Assembly: GCA_903932545.1 (NCBI GenBank)
Contig: CAIZGT010000652.1
Span: forward strand, 1 to 5,641
From: an uncultured Rhodospirillales bacterium
GTDB taxonomy: Bacteria > Pseudomonadota > Alphaproteobacteria > Acetobacterales > Acetobacteraceae
Reading direction: 5' to 3'
DNA length: 5,641 nt
A program made the translations under genes and the position numbers. A model generated the notes under the pieces. It searched no databases. It was not told where the DNA came from and was given only the letters and a program-made list of their open reading frames with translations. This document shows, piece by piece, positions 1 through 5,641 of the stretch; positions within the stretch are counted from its first letter, which is position 1; every line of letters starts with the position of its first letter.

Positions 1-1682
1 AACAACGACACCGCATCCTTGATCGTCATCTCCGGCAGCAGCACGATCTGGCTGTCATGCAACGGCATTGCGGTCAGGCGCGTGCTGCCGTCATCAAAGG
101 CCGCATGCACCTCACTGACCACCAAGAGGCCGAGATAGCGGCTCTGCGCGTCGATCACCACAACCTGGTGGGTGGCGCCCAGCGGCACGTCGTGGCGGAA
201 ATCGGAAATCCGCATATCGACCGAGACGGCGATGACATCACTGCGCATCATCCGCGCCACCGTCAGATTGCGCATCCAGCCGATATCGACCGGCGAGCGG
301 ATCGATTCGCCACGCAGATGGAAGCGCCACGTGGCGAAAGAATAGCCGAACGTGCGGCGAACTGTGATCGCTGACAGCACCGAAGCCGCCACCACTGCCA
401 CCGTGAGTGGCAGCGAGCCGGTGGTCTCCAGCGAGAGGAACGCCATCGTCAGCGGTCCGCCCACCACGGCAACGGCAAGTGCGCTCATGCCCACCACGGC
501 ATAGACCACCGCAGGCACGGCCTGCGTCATGGCCAGATAAGTCAGCACGGCGGCGAATAATTTGCCAACCAGCGCGCCTAGAAACAGCGAGGCGAAGAAC
601 AGGCCACCACGAAAGCCTGAACCCAACGAGATCGCCGAAGCGAGCGCCTTGAGCAGGATCAGCATAATGATGTCGGGCAACAGATAGGGTGCATCCAGCC
701 CGGTTTGCAGCGCCGAATGGCCGGAGGATAGAACTTGCGGCGTGATCATCGCCAGCCCCGCCACCGCCAACCCGCCAATCGCCGGACGCAGCCAGCTCGG
801 CACGCGGGAGCGGCGGAAGAGGTCTTCTGTCAGCGTCACGCCGCGCATCAGTAAAATGCCACCCAGCGCACACAACGCGCCCAACAGCAGAATGGGCAGA
901 TAATTCACCGCCTCGATCATCGCGGGCACGCGGATGTCAAAGCCGAGCAGATCGGGTGATATGGTGCGCACCACCGTCACCGCCGACAGCGAGGCAACCA
1001 CCACCGGTGCCAGCGAGGCGAGCGAGTAGGTGCCGATCACCAGTTCAAATGCGTAGAACGCGCCGGTGAGCGGGGCGTTGAACGCCGCCGCAATCGCGCC
1101 CGCAGCGCCGCAGCCCACAAGCAGCCGCAAATCATTGCGCCGCACCCGCAACGCACGACCCAATTTGGAGGCGAGCGCGGAGCCGAGCTGGGTGTAACCA
1201 GCCTCCAACCCGACAGACGCGCCAAAGCCGTTGGACAGCACGGTTTGGATTACCACCACCAAGCTGTCACGCAACGACATCCTGCCGCCATACAGCGCAT
1301 TCGCCTCAATCGGATCGATCGCGCGGCGTGGCCAGCGGCGGGCGATCCAGAGGCTGAAGCCACCGACAACAAGGCCACCCAGAGTGAGCGAAAGCAGCGC
1401 GCGAGGGCCGGAGATATCGACTTGGCTGGAAAGCCGCTCTCGCGCGCCAAGGTCGAACAGAATTGCGTGCATGAACTGGGTGATGATGCCCATCGCGGTG
1501 ACGCAAAATCCTGCACCGACGCCCACGATGGCCGCCAACAGCACCAGCCAAAGCTCATCCGCCCGAACCAATGCGCGCAAGGTTTGTGGCGCGTGCACAA
1601 TCCAGACGCCGATCCGATGACCGGTCTCTGCTGCTGATCGAAATGTTGGGACGCGCCCAACATAATTGAAAAGTCGCGCCAT
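1..1682 (-). CDS. ClC-family chloride channel/transporter with C-terminal CBS region (3' end off window)
   Basis: Inner-membrane ClC protein moving chloride or another anion. The frame is open from ATG at 1682 to the left edge (560 full codons); an in-frame TAA lies at 1703-1701, so the start is ATG 1682 or a GTG five codons earlier. AGGGTGG lies 11 nt upstream of the ATG. ClC landmarks: GASVGLEAG at 154-162 (place of GREGP, gating Glu = E160), CGAAGAIAAAFNAPLTG at 191-207, GSGFRGGLFFASLFLGA at 354-370, and FGYSFATWR at 445-453 with Y447 at the place of the chloride-coordinating Tyr of E. coli ClC-ec1. Residues about 470-530 form a first CBS domain; a second begins near 536 and is cut off. 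Oddities: the GSGIP segment is replaced by RAIDP (120-124), and the internal proton glutamate (ClC-ec1 E203) aligns with L214. Family assignment is firm. Whether it is a channel or an antiporter, and its ion selectivity, cannot be read off. It lies downstream of the denD-like gene on the same strand. Confidence 0.93.
   Translation of the reverse strand, partial: MARLFNYVGRVPTFRSAAETGHRIGVWIVHAPQTLRALVRADELWLVLLAAIVGVGAGFCVTAMGIITQFMHAILFDLGARERLSSQVDISGPRALLSLTLGGLVVGGFSLWIARRWPRRAIDPIEANALYGGRMSLRDSLVVVIQTVLSNGFGASVGLEAGYTQLGSALASKLGRALRVRRNDLRLLVGCGAAGAIAAAFNAPLTGAFYAFELVIGTYSLASLAPVVVASLSAVTVVRTISPDLLGFDIRVPAMIEAVNYLPILLLGALCALGGILLMRGVTLTEDLFRRSRVPSWLRPAIGGLAVAGLAMITPQVLSSGHSALQTGLDAPYLLPDIIMLILLKALASAISLGSGFRGGLFFASLFLGALVGKLFAAVLTYLAMTQAVPAVVYAVVGMSALAVAVVGGPLTMAFLSLETTGSLPLTVAVVAASVLSAITVRRTFGYSFATWRFHLRGESIRSPVDIGWMRNLTVARMMRSDVIAVSVDMRISDFRHDVPLGATHQVVVIDAQSRYLGLLVVSEVHAAFDDGSTRLTAMPLHDSQIVLLPEMTIKDAVSL
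1643..1663. repeat. 21-bp perfect palindrome within the first codons of the ClC gene
   Basis: ATGTTGGG at 1643-1650 and CCCAACAT at 1656-1663 are perfect 8-bp inverted arms around a 5-base centre. In the ClC transcript this would be a GC-containing hairpin at about nucleotides 20-40 of the coding region, near enough to the start codon to affect ribosome loading. As DNA it could be a protein-binding site. The in-frame codons it covers (within YVGRVPT, residues 7-13) are not conserved ClC core, so the symmetry is not forced by a known motif. The function is unknown. Confidence 0.5.
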
Positions 1683-1740
1683 CTGACCGGCGACCACCCT
1701 TTATGCCGACATGATTCGTGCGCTGATGCCTCAGCCCACG

Positions 1741-1800
1741 CAACCCAATCTGACCGCCAATTATGTAAACATCGTGTCAGATGATAAATATTTTGGGTTG
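1741..1800. repeat. Nested inverted repeats between the denD-like gene and the ClC gene
   Basis: CAACCCAA at 1741-1748 is the exact reverse complement of TTGGGTTG at 1793-1800. Nested inside, ATCTGAC at 1748-1754 is the exact reverse complement of GTCAGAT at 1776-1782. The left arms are contiguous (sharing one base), while the right arms are separated by 10 AT-rich bases. The 21-base inner loop and the lack of a T-run after the stem argue against an intrinsic terminator for the upstream gene. An operator or a structured 5' leader of the ClC transcript fits better, but neither is shown. Confidence 0.45.
1760..1787 (-). promoter_or_regulatory. Possible sigma70-type promoter for the ClC gene
   Basis: On the minus strand TTATCA (1787-1782) and CATAAT (1765-1760) are separated by 16 bases, 4/6 and 5/6 matches to the -35 and -10 consensus. 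They lie 78 bases or more upstream of the ClC ATG, inside the AT-richer part of the 131-bp gap and within the nested inverted repeats. A regulator bound to those repeats would therefore overlap the promoter. This is consensus matching only; alphaproteobacterial promoters vary widely. Confidence 0.3.
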
Positions 1801-1813
1801 GGCGGCGAATTTT

Positions 1814-2788
1814 CTATAGGCCGCGCATCATCCTTGTCGGCTCAAGATCATTTGCCAGGAATTCGGCGATTAGCGCGTCAAGGTCAGTGTGGCGCACGAA
1901 GCCCAAACCCGGTGCGCGGGTGGCGGCAAACGCAGCGGGCCAGGTGCCGACGATGTTGGCAATCACCGCATCAGGTGCCGCCTGCACCAAAGCCCGCGCG
2001 CCCGGCATCGCGCGCTCCATCGCATCGAGCATGTCGCCCACACTGGCGCACAGGCCGGGCGGATTGAGGCCGCGATCCGTGCCGAGCAGCGATGTGTCCA
2101 TCGCCGCTGCGTGCAGGAGCCACGCGGTGGCAAAGGCCGGAGAGGCGATCCAGACCTTGAAACTCTCTGGCACCGGAAGCGTGGTGGTAAGCCCGAGCAG
2201 TGGCTCGCGCACCACTGAGGAGACGAAGCTCGATGCCGCCTTGTTCGGCGCGCCGGGGCGGATGCAAATCGTCGGCAGGCGAATATTCACCACATCGATA
2301 AAGCCGCGCCGCGAGGCGTCGCTCAGGATCAATTCTGCGGCGGCCTTTTGTGCCCCATAGGAGTTGCCCGGCATCTGGCGGGCATCATCGGCCAGCATCG
2401 CATCCTGGCCGCCCGAGAAGCTGGCGACCGAGGAGGTGAACACCACGCGCGGCGGCTTGGCCAGCTTGCGACAGGCATCAATCAATGCGTCATTGCCGCG
2501 CAGATTGACGCGGCGACCAAGTTCGTAATCGGCCTCTGCCGCCGCACTGACCACGGCGGCGAGGTGGAAAATCACGTCGGTTTCAGGCGGTATGGCGGCT
2601 TGCGGTAATTCTGCGATATCGCCACCGATGCACGTGACATTGAATGGTGCATCCAAAGGGGCGGGGGCATGGATGTCGAACAAAGTGAGTTCCCTGATCG
2701 CGCAACCGCCGAGTGCGCCGGTGCGGGCAAGGTGGTCGGCAATCTTGCGCCCAAGAAATCCGCCGCCGCCCAGAATGGTGATCTTCAT
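1814..2788 (-). CDS. denD: NAD-dependent epimerase/dehydratase-fold enzyme, D-erythronate dehydrogenase-like
   Basis: A 324-residue extended short-chain dehydrogenase/reductase, cytosolic. The Rossmann GGGGFLG (7-13) gives GxxGxxG at G7/G10/G13; D38 ends the second strand, suggesting NAD rather than NADP; HLAA is at 75-78; the active-site triad is S119 or S120 in TSSVA, Y144 and K148 in YGAQK. The RLPTICIRPGAPNKAASSF block (170-188) and SVVREPLLG (191-199) resemble DenD, which oxidises D-erythronate at C2 to the 2-keto acid. The substrate is inferred from family resemblance; another sugar acid or a nucleotide-sugar is possible. I chose ATG 2788 because the fold begins there (MKITILGG). The frame stays open upstream to 2995, but that extension would overrun the start of the divergent MFS gene. 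The upstream run of G is a poor ribosome site. The usual DenD partners (tetronate kinase, isomerases) are not next to it here. Confidence 0.8.
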   Translation of the reverse strand: MKITILGGGGFLGRKIADHLARTGALGGCAIRELTLFDIHAPAPLDAPFNVTCIGGDIAELPQAAIPPETDVIFHLAAVVSAAAEADYELGRRVNLRGNDALIDACRKLAKPPRVVFTSSVASFSGGQDAMLADDARQMPGNSYGAQKAAAELILSDASRRGFIDVVNIRLPTICIRPGAPNKAASSFVSSVVREPLLGLTTTLPVPESFKVWIASPAFATAWLLHAAAMDTSLLGTDRGLNPPGLCASVGDMLDAMERAMPGARALVQAAPDAVIANIVGTWPAAFAATRAPGLGFVRHTDLDALIAEFLANDLEPTRMMRGL

Positions 2789-2870
2789 CGCATAGCCCCC
2801 GCCCGTTTTTGCCGCCTTGATGAGTGCAATAGGTGGCTGCAAGTGTGCGGGCAAGAGAGGTGGGCATTGC
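2789..2870. promoter_or_regulatory. Divergent intergenic region of the denD-like and MFS genes
   Basis: These 82 bp separate two divergent start codons and must hold the promoter of at least one of them. I could not find a convincing -35/-10 pair on either strand. A short inverted repeat, TGCAAT (2825-2830) and ATTGCA (2866-2871), is the only symmetry noticed and is short enough to be chance. Confidence 0.4.
2855..2864 (+). promoter_or_regulatory. Ribosome binding site that sets the MFS start at 2871
   Basis: GAGAGGTGGG is purine-rich and ends 6 bases before ATG 2871. The frame also contains TTG 2817 and ATG 2820 upstream, which would add 17-18 residues (MSAIGGCKCAG...) of non-transporter character with no comparable site before them. 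Confidence 0.55.
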
Positions 2871-4250
2871 ATGTCTGAGACGATGGCTGAGACCAGTTGG
2901 TTTGCTCTGCTGCGAAACGGCAACGCCTCGCGCTGCGCTGTGGTGGGTGGCGGCATGATGATGCATGCGGTGAGCACCTTCATCGTCACCACCATTCTCC
3001 CCAGCGTGGTGCAAGAGATTGGCGGATTGCGCTATTTCGCCTGGAGCACCACGCTTTACGTCGTTGCCTCGCTGCTTGGTGGCGCGAATTGTGCGTCTTT
3101 GCTGCGGCGTGTTGGCGCGCGCAACGCGTATCGGCTTGCTCTCGCGCTGTTCACGCTTGGCGCGGTGATCGGCGCGTTGGCGCCCTCGATGGCAGTGTTG
3201 TTGCTAGGCCGGTTTGTGCAGGGGTTGGGCGCTGGCACGATGTCGGCCCTGTCATTCTCGATGGTGCGCATGCTGTTCGCGCAACCGCTCTGGACGCGCG
3301 CGCTGACCATCGTGTCGCTCGCCTGGGGCGTTGCCACGCTGGGCGGGCCAGCGATTGGCGGGATATTTGCCGAGAGCGGTGCATGGCGTGCCGCGTTCTG
3401 GAGCTTGGCCGGGCTGGCCGTTGCGATGGCGCTGCTGGTCGAAATCTCGTTACCAAAGCGCGTCATCCGCCCCGAAGGCCCGGCGTTGCCAGTGGCGCGC
3501 CTATCTTTGGCGATCTTGGCGATCTCGGCGCTGTGCATCTCTGCCAGCAGCATGGCGACGCAGACATGGCTCAACCTCGTAGGTGTTGCGCTCGCCGCCG
3601 CTGGGCTTGCATGGTTCGCGTGGCGTGAGGCGCATGGCGCGGTGCGCGTTCTCCCGCGCGGTTCGTGCGACCCGCGCTCCACCATTGGCGGCATTTACGG
3701 CGCGATGCTGTTGCTGCTGATCGGCGTGAACAGCGAGATTTTTATCCCCTATTTCCTGCAACATCTGCATGCGATGACGCCGCTGCACGCGGGTTATGTG
3801 TCGGCGATGATGGCGGGCGGTTGGTCCGCGGCGGCCTTGCTGAGTTCAGGCCGCGCGAAGCCGCTCACGCTATTGCGTGCCGGCCCGCTGGTGATGGCGG
3901 CGGGGTTGGTGATCACCTGCGTTGTGATGCCGCAATCCGCCTGGCCGAACGCGCTGGCAGTGCCACTTTTGGTGGTTGCGATGGTGGCGATGGGCGGCGG
4001 GATGGGGATGTGCTGGCCGCATCTGGGGGCTGCGGTGTTCACCAACGCTCCCGAGGGTGAGCGTGATTTGGCGAGTGCCTCGATCACCTCAATTATCATG
4101 ATTGGCAACGCCTTTGGCTCGGCGACCGGCGGGCTGGTTACCAATCTGGCCGGGATGGCGAGCACGCCGGGTGTGGCGGCGTTTATTCTCTACGCTATGT
4201 TCGCCTGCGCCCCGCTTGCGGCTGCATTTGCGACGCGCCGCCTAAAGTGA
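2871..4250 (+). CDS. MFS transporter, DHA2-like (14 predicted membrane segments)
   Basis: A 459-residue inner-membrane protein of the major facilitator superfamily. Hydrophobic segments lie near 22-44, 56-78, 88-105, 106-130, 144-165, 171-194, 209-228, 234-252, 271-295, 305-325, 336-354, 360-380, 403-428 and 434-454. The pair at 209-252 is the central insertion that gives 14 helices, as in DHA2 drug:H+ antiporters. GRFVQGLGAG (113-122) matches motif B and AWGVATLGGPAIGG (151-164) matches the antiporter motif C. STFIVTTILPSV (35-46) sits at the DHA2 helix-1 motif, but S35 replaces the usual Asp; in the helix 2-3 loop (75-84) R79 falls where motif A normally has Asp. Export of a toxic compound or metabolite is likely; the substrate is unknown. 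The start follows the ribosome site at 2855-2864; ATG 2883 is a weaker alternative. The rhodanese gene follows after 39 bp on the same strand. Confidence 0.88.
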   Translation: MSETMAETSWFALLRNGNASRCAVVGGGMMMHAVSTFIVTTILPSVVQEIGGLRYFAWSTTLYVVASLLGGANCASLLRRVGARNAYRLALALFTLGAVIGALAPSMAVLLLGRFVQGLGAGTMSALSFSMVRMLFAQPLWTRALTIVSLAWGVATLGGPAIGGIFAESGAWRAAFWSLAGLAVAMALLVEISLPKRVIRPEGPALPVARLSLAILAISALCISASSMATQTWLNLVGVALAAAGLAWFAWREAHGAVRVLPRGSCDPRSTIGGIYGAMLLLLIGVNSEIFIPYFLQHLHAMTPLHAGYVSAMMAGGWSAAALLSSGRAKPLTLLRAGPLVMAAGLVITCVVMPQSAWPNALAVPLLVVAMVAMGGGMGMCWPHLGAAVFTNAPEGERDLASASITSIIMIGNAFGSATGGLVTNLAGMASTPGVAAFILYAMFACAPLAAAFATRRLK

Positions 4251-4289
4251 AATGATCGTCGCCGAGAGTGGCCAGCGAGGACAGAGCAG

Positions 4290-4700
4290 ATGGTTGAGAA
4301 TGTGAGCCCGGCAGAGACGTGGCAGGCGATCCAGTCCGATCCGATGGCGGTGATGGTTGATGTGCGCACCGAAGTGGAATGGAATTTCGTGGGCCTGCCC
4401 GATCTTTCATCGGCGGGCAAAGAGCCTGCGCTGATTTCGTGGCAGGTGTTCCCGGCCATGCAGGTCAATGAAGGCTTTGTTGCGCATCTGGAGCGGGCCG
4501 GTCTGACGCCTGCACACAAAATCCACTTCCTCTGCCGCTCCGGCGTGCGCAGCCTTGCTGCGGCGCAGGCCGCGTTTGGCCTTGGTTTTACCCATGTGTT
4601 CAACATCGAAGGTGGCTTCGAGGGGCCACTCGATGCGGACAATCACCGTGGGACGGTCGCGGGTTGGAAGGTTGCTGGGTTGCCTTGGAAGCAGCGCTGA
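4290..4700 (+). CDS. Single-domain rhodanese (sulfurtransferase-like)
   Basis: A 136-residue cytosolic protein that is one complete rhodanese domain. MVDVRTEVEW (22-31) is the domain's first strand and CH2A-like segment; the active-site loop is CRSGVRS (82-88), with C82 the persulfide-carrying cysteine and basic residues in the loop favouring sulfane sulfur (thiosulfate-type) chemistry. NIEGGFEG (105-112) and GWKVAGLPW (125-133) complete the C-terminal part. Where GlpE-like proteins have a short H-x-x-GA turn, this one has a longer VGLPDLSS...ISWQVFP stretch (34-55). No signal peptide or second domain. GAGG-type ribosome site GAGG at 4277-4280 lies 9 bases before the ATG. With only 39 bp after the MFS stop and no terminator seen, co-transcription with the transporter is likely. 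The sulfur donor and acceptor are unknown. Confidence 0.92.
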   Translation: MVENVSPAETWQAIQSDPMAVMVDVRTEVEWNFVGLPDLSSAGKEPALISWQVFPAMQVNEGFVAHLERAGLTPAHKIHFLCRSGVRSLAAAQAAFGLGFTHVFNIEGGFEGPLDADNHRGTVAGWKVAGLPWKQR

Positions 4701-4701
4701 G

Positions 4702-4718
4702 CGCGCGGTTACTGCGCG
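4702..4718. terminator. Possible short GC hairpin between convergent genes
   Basis: CGCGC (4702-4706) and GCGCG (4714-4718) can pair around a 7-base loop. They span the 8-bp gap between the rhodanese stop (TGA 4698-4700) and the lipoprotein stop (TAA 4711-4709). There is no T-run on either side, so a classic intrinsic terminator is not supported. In GC-rich DNA such pairing is easy to get by chance. Confidence 0.2.
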
Positions 4719-5503
4719 TATCCCACCTGTAACACCACCATCCACGGCGTGCGCGGGTCATAGCTCGTGCCGTCTGCGCCTGCGATCAGGCCGTTGATGT
4801 CATGCGGCACGTGCTTGAGCGTAACCGCATCATCCACATTGCCGCCGATCACTGCCCAGCCTTGCTGCGTGTCTTCAATGACAATGTCGCAATGGCCGGT
4901 GAATTGGCCTGCGGGCAAATCAACGTAGCGCAAAAATTTCGCAGCCCCACGCCCGCTACAGATCAGATCGCCAGGCACCGGCGCTATCAGTGACGGGTCC
5001 GCCGCCCGAAGCGCCCAATTTCCCGCCTCGCCATGCGCCATGCGGGCAGCGATGTTGATATAGGTGAAGTGCGACGGCGAATATGGGAAGCGTGGCCCGG
5101 CACCGGCGATGCGCATCACATAGCTTATAAAGGCGGCCGACCACGCATAAGTGCCGTCGTCTGAAGGCGGGAATTCGCGCCCTGTTGCATCATGCTTGCC
5201 GGTCCATGCGTGGTCTGGCACCGCCGCGTTCTGCCCCTCGAACCAGTATTCGCCGACGCGCTGCCACAGGCCGGGCATCCGCTCGGGCTTGAATTCACCC
5301 AGATCCGGCGCGCTGCCCGCATCGTTCACCGGGCTGCCGAACAGGCGCCATTCTCGGGTGGCAATCGCAATTGCATCGTTGCGACTGAACGGCGCATATG
5401 GCAGCTTGGCAAATTCCGGCACATGCGCATCCGGCAGCAACGCCGGGGTGGCACAGCCCGACAGCAGGGCGAGCAGAACCAGGCTGCTGCGCCACTGCCG
5501 CAT
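4709..5503 (-). CDS. Lipoprotein with DUF2272-type, CHAP/NlpC-like domain
   Basis: 264 residues. The N-terminus is a lipoprotein signal: basic MRQWR, hydrophobic 7-14, lipobox LSGC with lipidated C17; Ala at +2 suggests outer-membrane retention. The C-terminal two thirds looks like the DUF2272 family: WSAAFISYVMRIAG (121-134), PYSPSHFTYI (140-149), VPGDLIC (176-182), GHCDIVIE (203-210) and VIGGNVDD (218-225). This order resembles CHAP/NlpC-P60 peptidases (WCAxFV..., PGDL, GHxxIV, GGN), but the position of the nucleophilic Cys is S122; H204 corresponds to the usual His. A role at peptidoglycan or in the envelope is inference, and it may be catalytically inactive or use Ser. The ATG overlaps the mtnA stop by one base (TGATG) and AAGG lies 7 bases upstream, inside mtnA, so translation is probably coupled. 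Start and stop are clear; the biochemical role is not. Confidence 0.82.
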   Translation of the reverse strand: MRQWRSSLVLLALLSGCATPALLPDAHVPEFAKLPYAPFSRNDAIAIATREWRLFGSPVNDAGSAPDLGEFKPERMPGLWQRVGEYWFEGQNAAVPDHAWTGKHDATGREFPPSDDGTYAWSAAFISYVMRIAGAGPRFPYSPSHFTYINIAARMAHGEAGNWALRAADPSLIAPVPGDLICSGRGAAKFLRYVDLPAGQFTGHCDIVIEDTQQGWAVIGGNVDDAVTLKHVPHDINGLIAGADGTSYDPRTPWMVVLQVGYAQ

Positions 5504-5641
5504 CAGGCAGCCTTGCGTTCGGGGAACAGCGACAGCAGCCCCTCCCCACTCGCCGCACAGCGCCCGCGCTCGGTGATCAGGCCGGTCACCAAGCGCGCAG
5601 GTGTGACGTCAAATGCGGGGTTGGCGGCCTGACTGCCGCTG
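5503..5641 (-). CDS. mtnA: S-methyl-5-thioribose-1-phosphate isomerase, C-terminal 45 codons (5' end off window)
   Basis: The last 45 residues plus TGA (5505-5503) of a gene entering from the right edge. NPAFDVTPARLVTGLITERG (residues 7-26 of the visible part) is the hallmark C-terminus of MtnA, the eIF2B-like isomerase that converts methylthioribose-1-phosphate to methylthioribulose-1-phosphate in methionine salvage in the cytosol. The tail EGLLSLFPERKAA is a family-style extension. The catalytic Cys and Asp lie outside the window, so integrity cannot be judged. The stop overlaps the lipoprotein start by one base, placing both in one operon. A different eIF2B-family sugar-phosphate isomerase is possible but unlikely given the NPAFDVTP motif. 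Confidence 0.85.
   Translation of the reverse strand, partial: SGSQAANPAFDVTPARLVTGLITERGRCAASGEGLLSLFPERKAA

Noticed and set aside
238..873. 211-codon minus-strand open frame inside the ClC gene
   Set aside because: It is a shifted frame of the ClC coding region; its product is Arg/Gly/Ala-rich with no domain, while the true frame gives continuous ClC motifs from 1682 to the edge.
1250..1663. 137-codon minus-strand open frame starting at ATG 1663
   Set aside because: Out of frame with the ClC start at 1682; Trp/Cys/Arg-rich composition typical of a shadow frame. Plus-strand frames at 1231-1637 are antisense shadows of the same gene.
1741..1800. Intrinsic terminator for the denD-like gene
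   Set aside because: The inverted arms are too far apart and no T-run follows on the minus strand; better treated as a possible operator or leader structure.
1887..2360. 157-codon plus-strand open frame
   Set aside because: Antisense to the denD-like gene, whose Rossmann and Tyr-Lys motifs establish the real frame; no recognisable domain or ribosome site.
2789..2995. N-terminal extension of the denD-like gene to an ATG at 2995
   Set aside because: The added ~69 residues have no SDR homology, precede the normal MKITILGG start, and would overlap the divergent MFS start and its ribosome site.
3056..3694. 212-codon minus-strand open frame
   Set aside because: Antisense to the MFS gene; the Pro/Arg/Ala-rich product mirrors transmembrane codons.
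1..5641. Mobile element, CRISPR array, tRNA/rRNA or toxin-antitoxin module
   Set aside because: No transposase or integrase motifs, direct-repeat arrays, RNA gene signatures or small paired genes are visible; the gaps between genes are 131 bp or less.

Overview
The window looks like an ordinary stretch of a GC-rich (roughly 60% or more by eye) alphaproteobacterial chromosome. The protein styles support this: a ClC protein with a GLEAG filter segment, a DenD-type dehydrogenase, a compact rhodanese, and a DUF2272-like lipoprotein next to mtnA. Sphingomonadales or Acetobacteraceae are plausible, but I cannot fix the family from sequence alone. I see no insertion sequence, phage gene, tRNA, rRNA or CRISPR array. 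Coding density is high, and all six genes have convincing frames.

Layout from left to right: (1) the minus-strand N-terminal part (560 complete codons) of a ClC-family chloride channel/transporter with a C-terminal CBS region, cut by the left edge; (2) a 131-bp gap, AT-richer than its surroundings, holding nested inverted repeats and a possible promoter for the ClC gene; (3) a minus-strand NAD-dependent epimerase/dehydratase-fold enzyme resembling D-erythronate dehydrogenase (DenD); (4) an 82-bp divergent intergenic region; (5) a plus-strand 14-helix MFS transporter of the drug:H+ antiporter (DHA2) type, followed after 39 bp by (6) a rhodanese-domain protein, probably in the same transcript; (7) convergent with these and only 8 bp away, a minus-strand lipoprotein with a CHAP/NlpC-like (DUF2272-type) domain, preceded with a 1-bp stop/start overlap by (8) the last 45 codons of methylthioribose-1-phosphate isomerase (mtnA), cut by the right edge.

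The genes do not form one obvious pathway. Two links are supported by arrangement: mtnA and the lipoprotein are translationally coupled, and the MFS gene and the rhodanese are likely co-transcribed. The denD-like gene and the MFS gene share a divergent control region, which is compatible with substrate/transporter pairing but does not prove it. The points most worth a second look are the non-canonical ion-pathway residues of the ClC protein, the inverted repeats around its start, and the Ser-for-Cys change in the lipoprotein's hydrolase-like domain. I did not find a convincing new multi-gene system.
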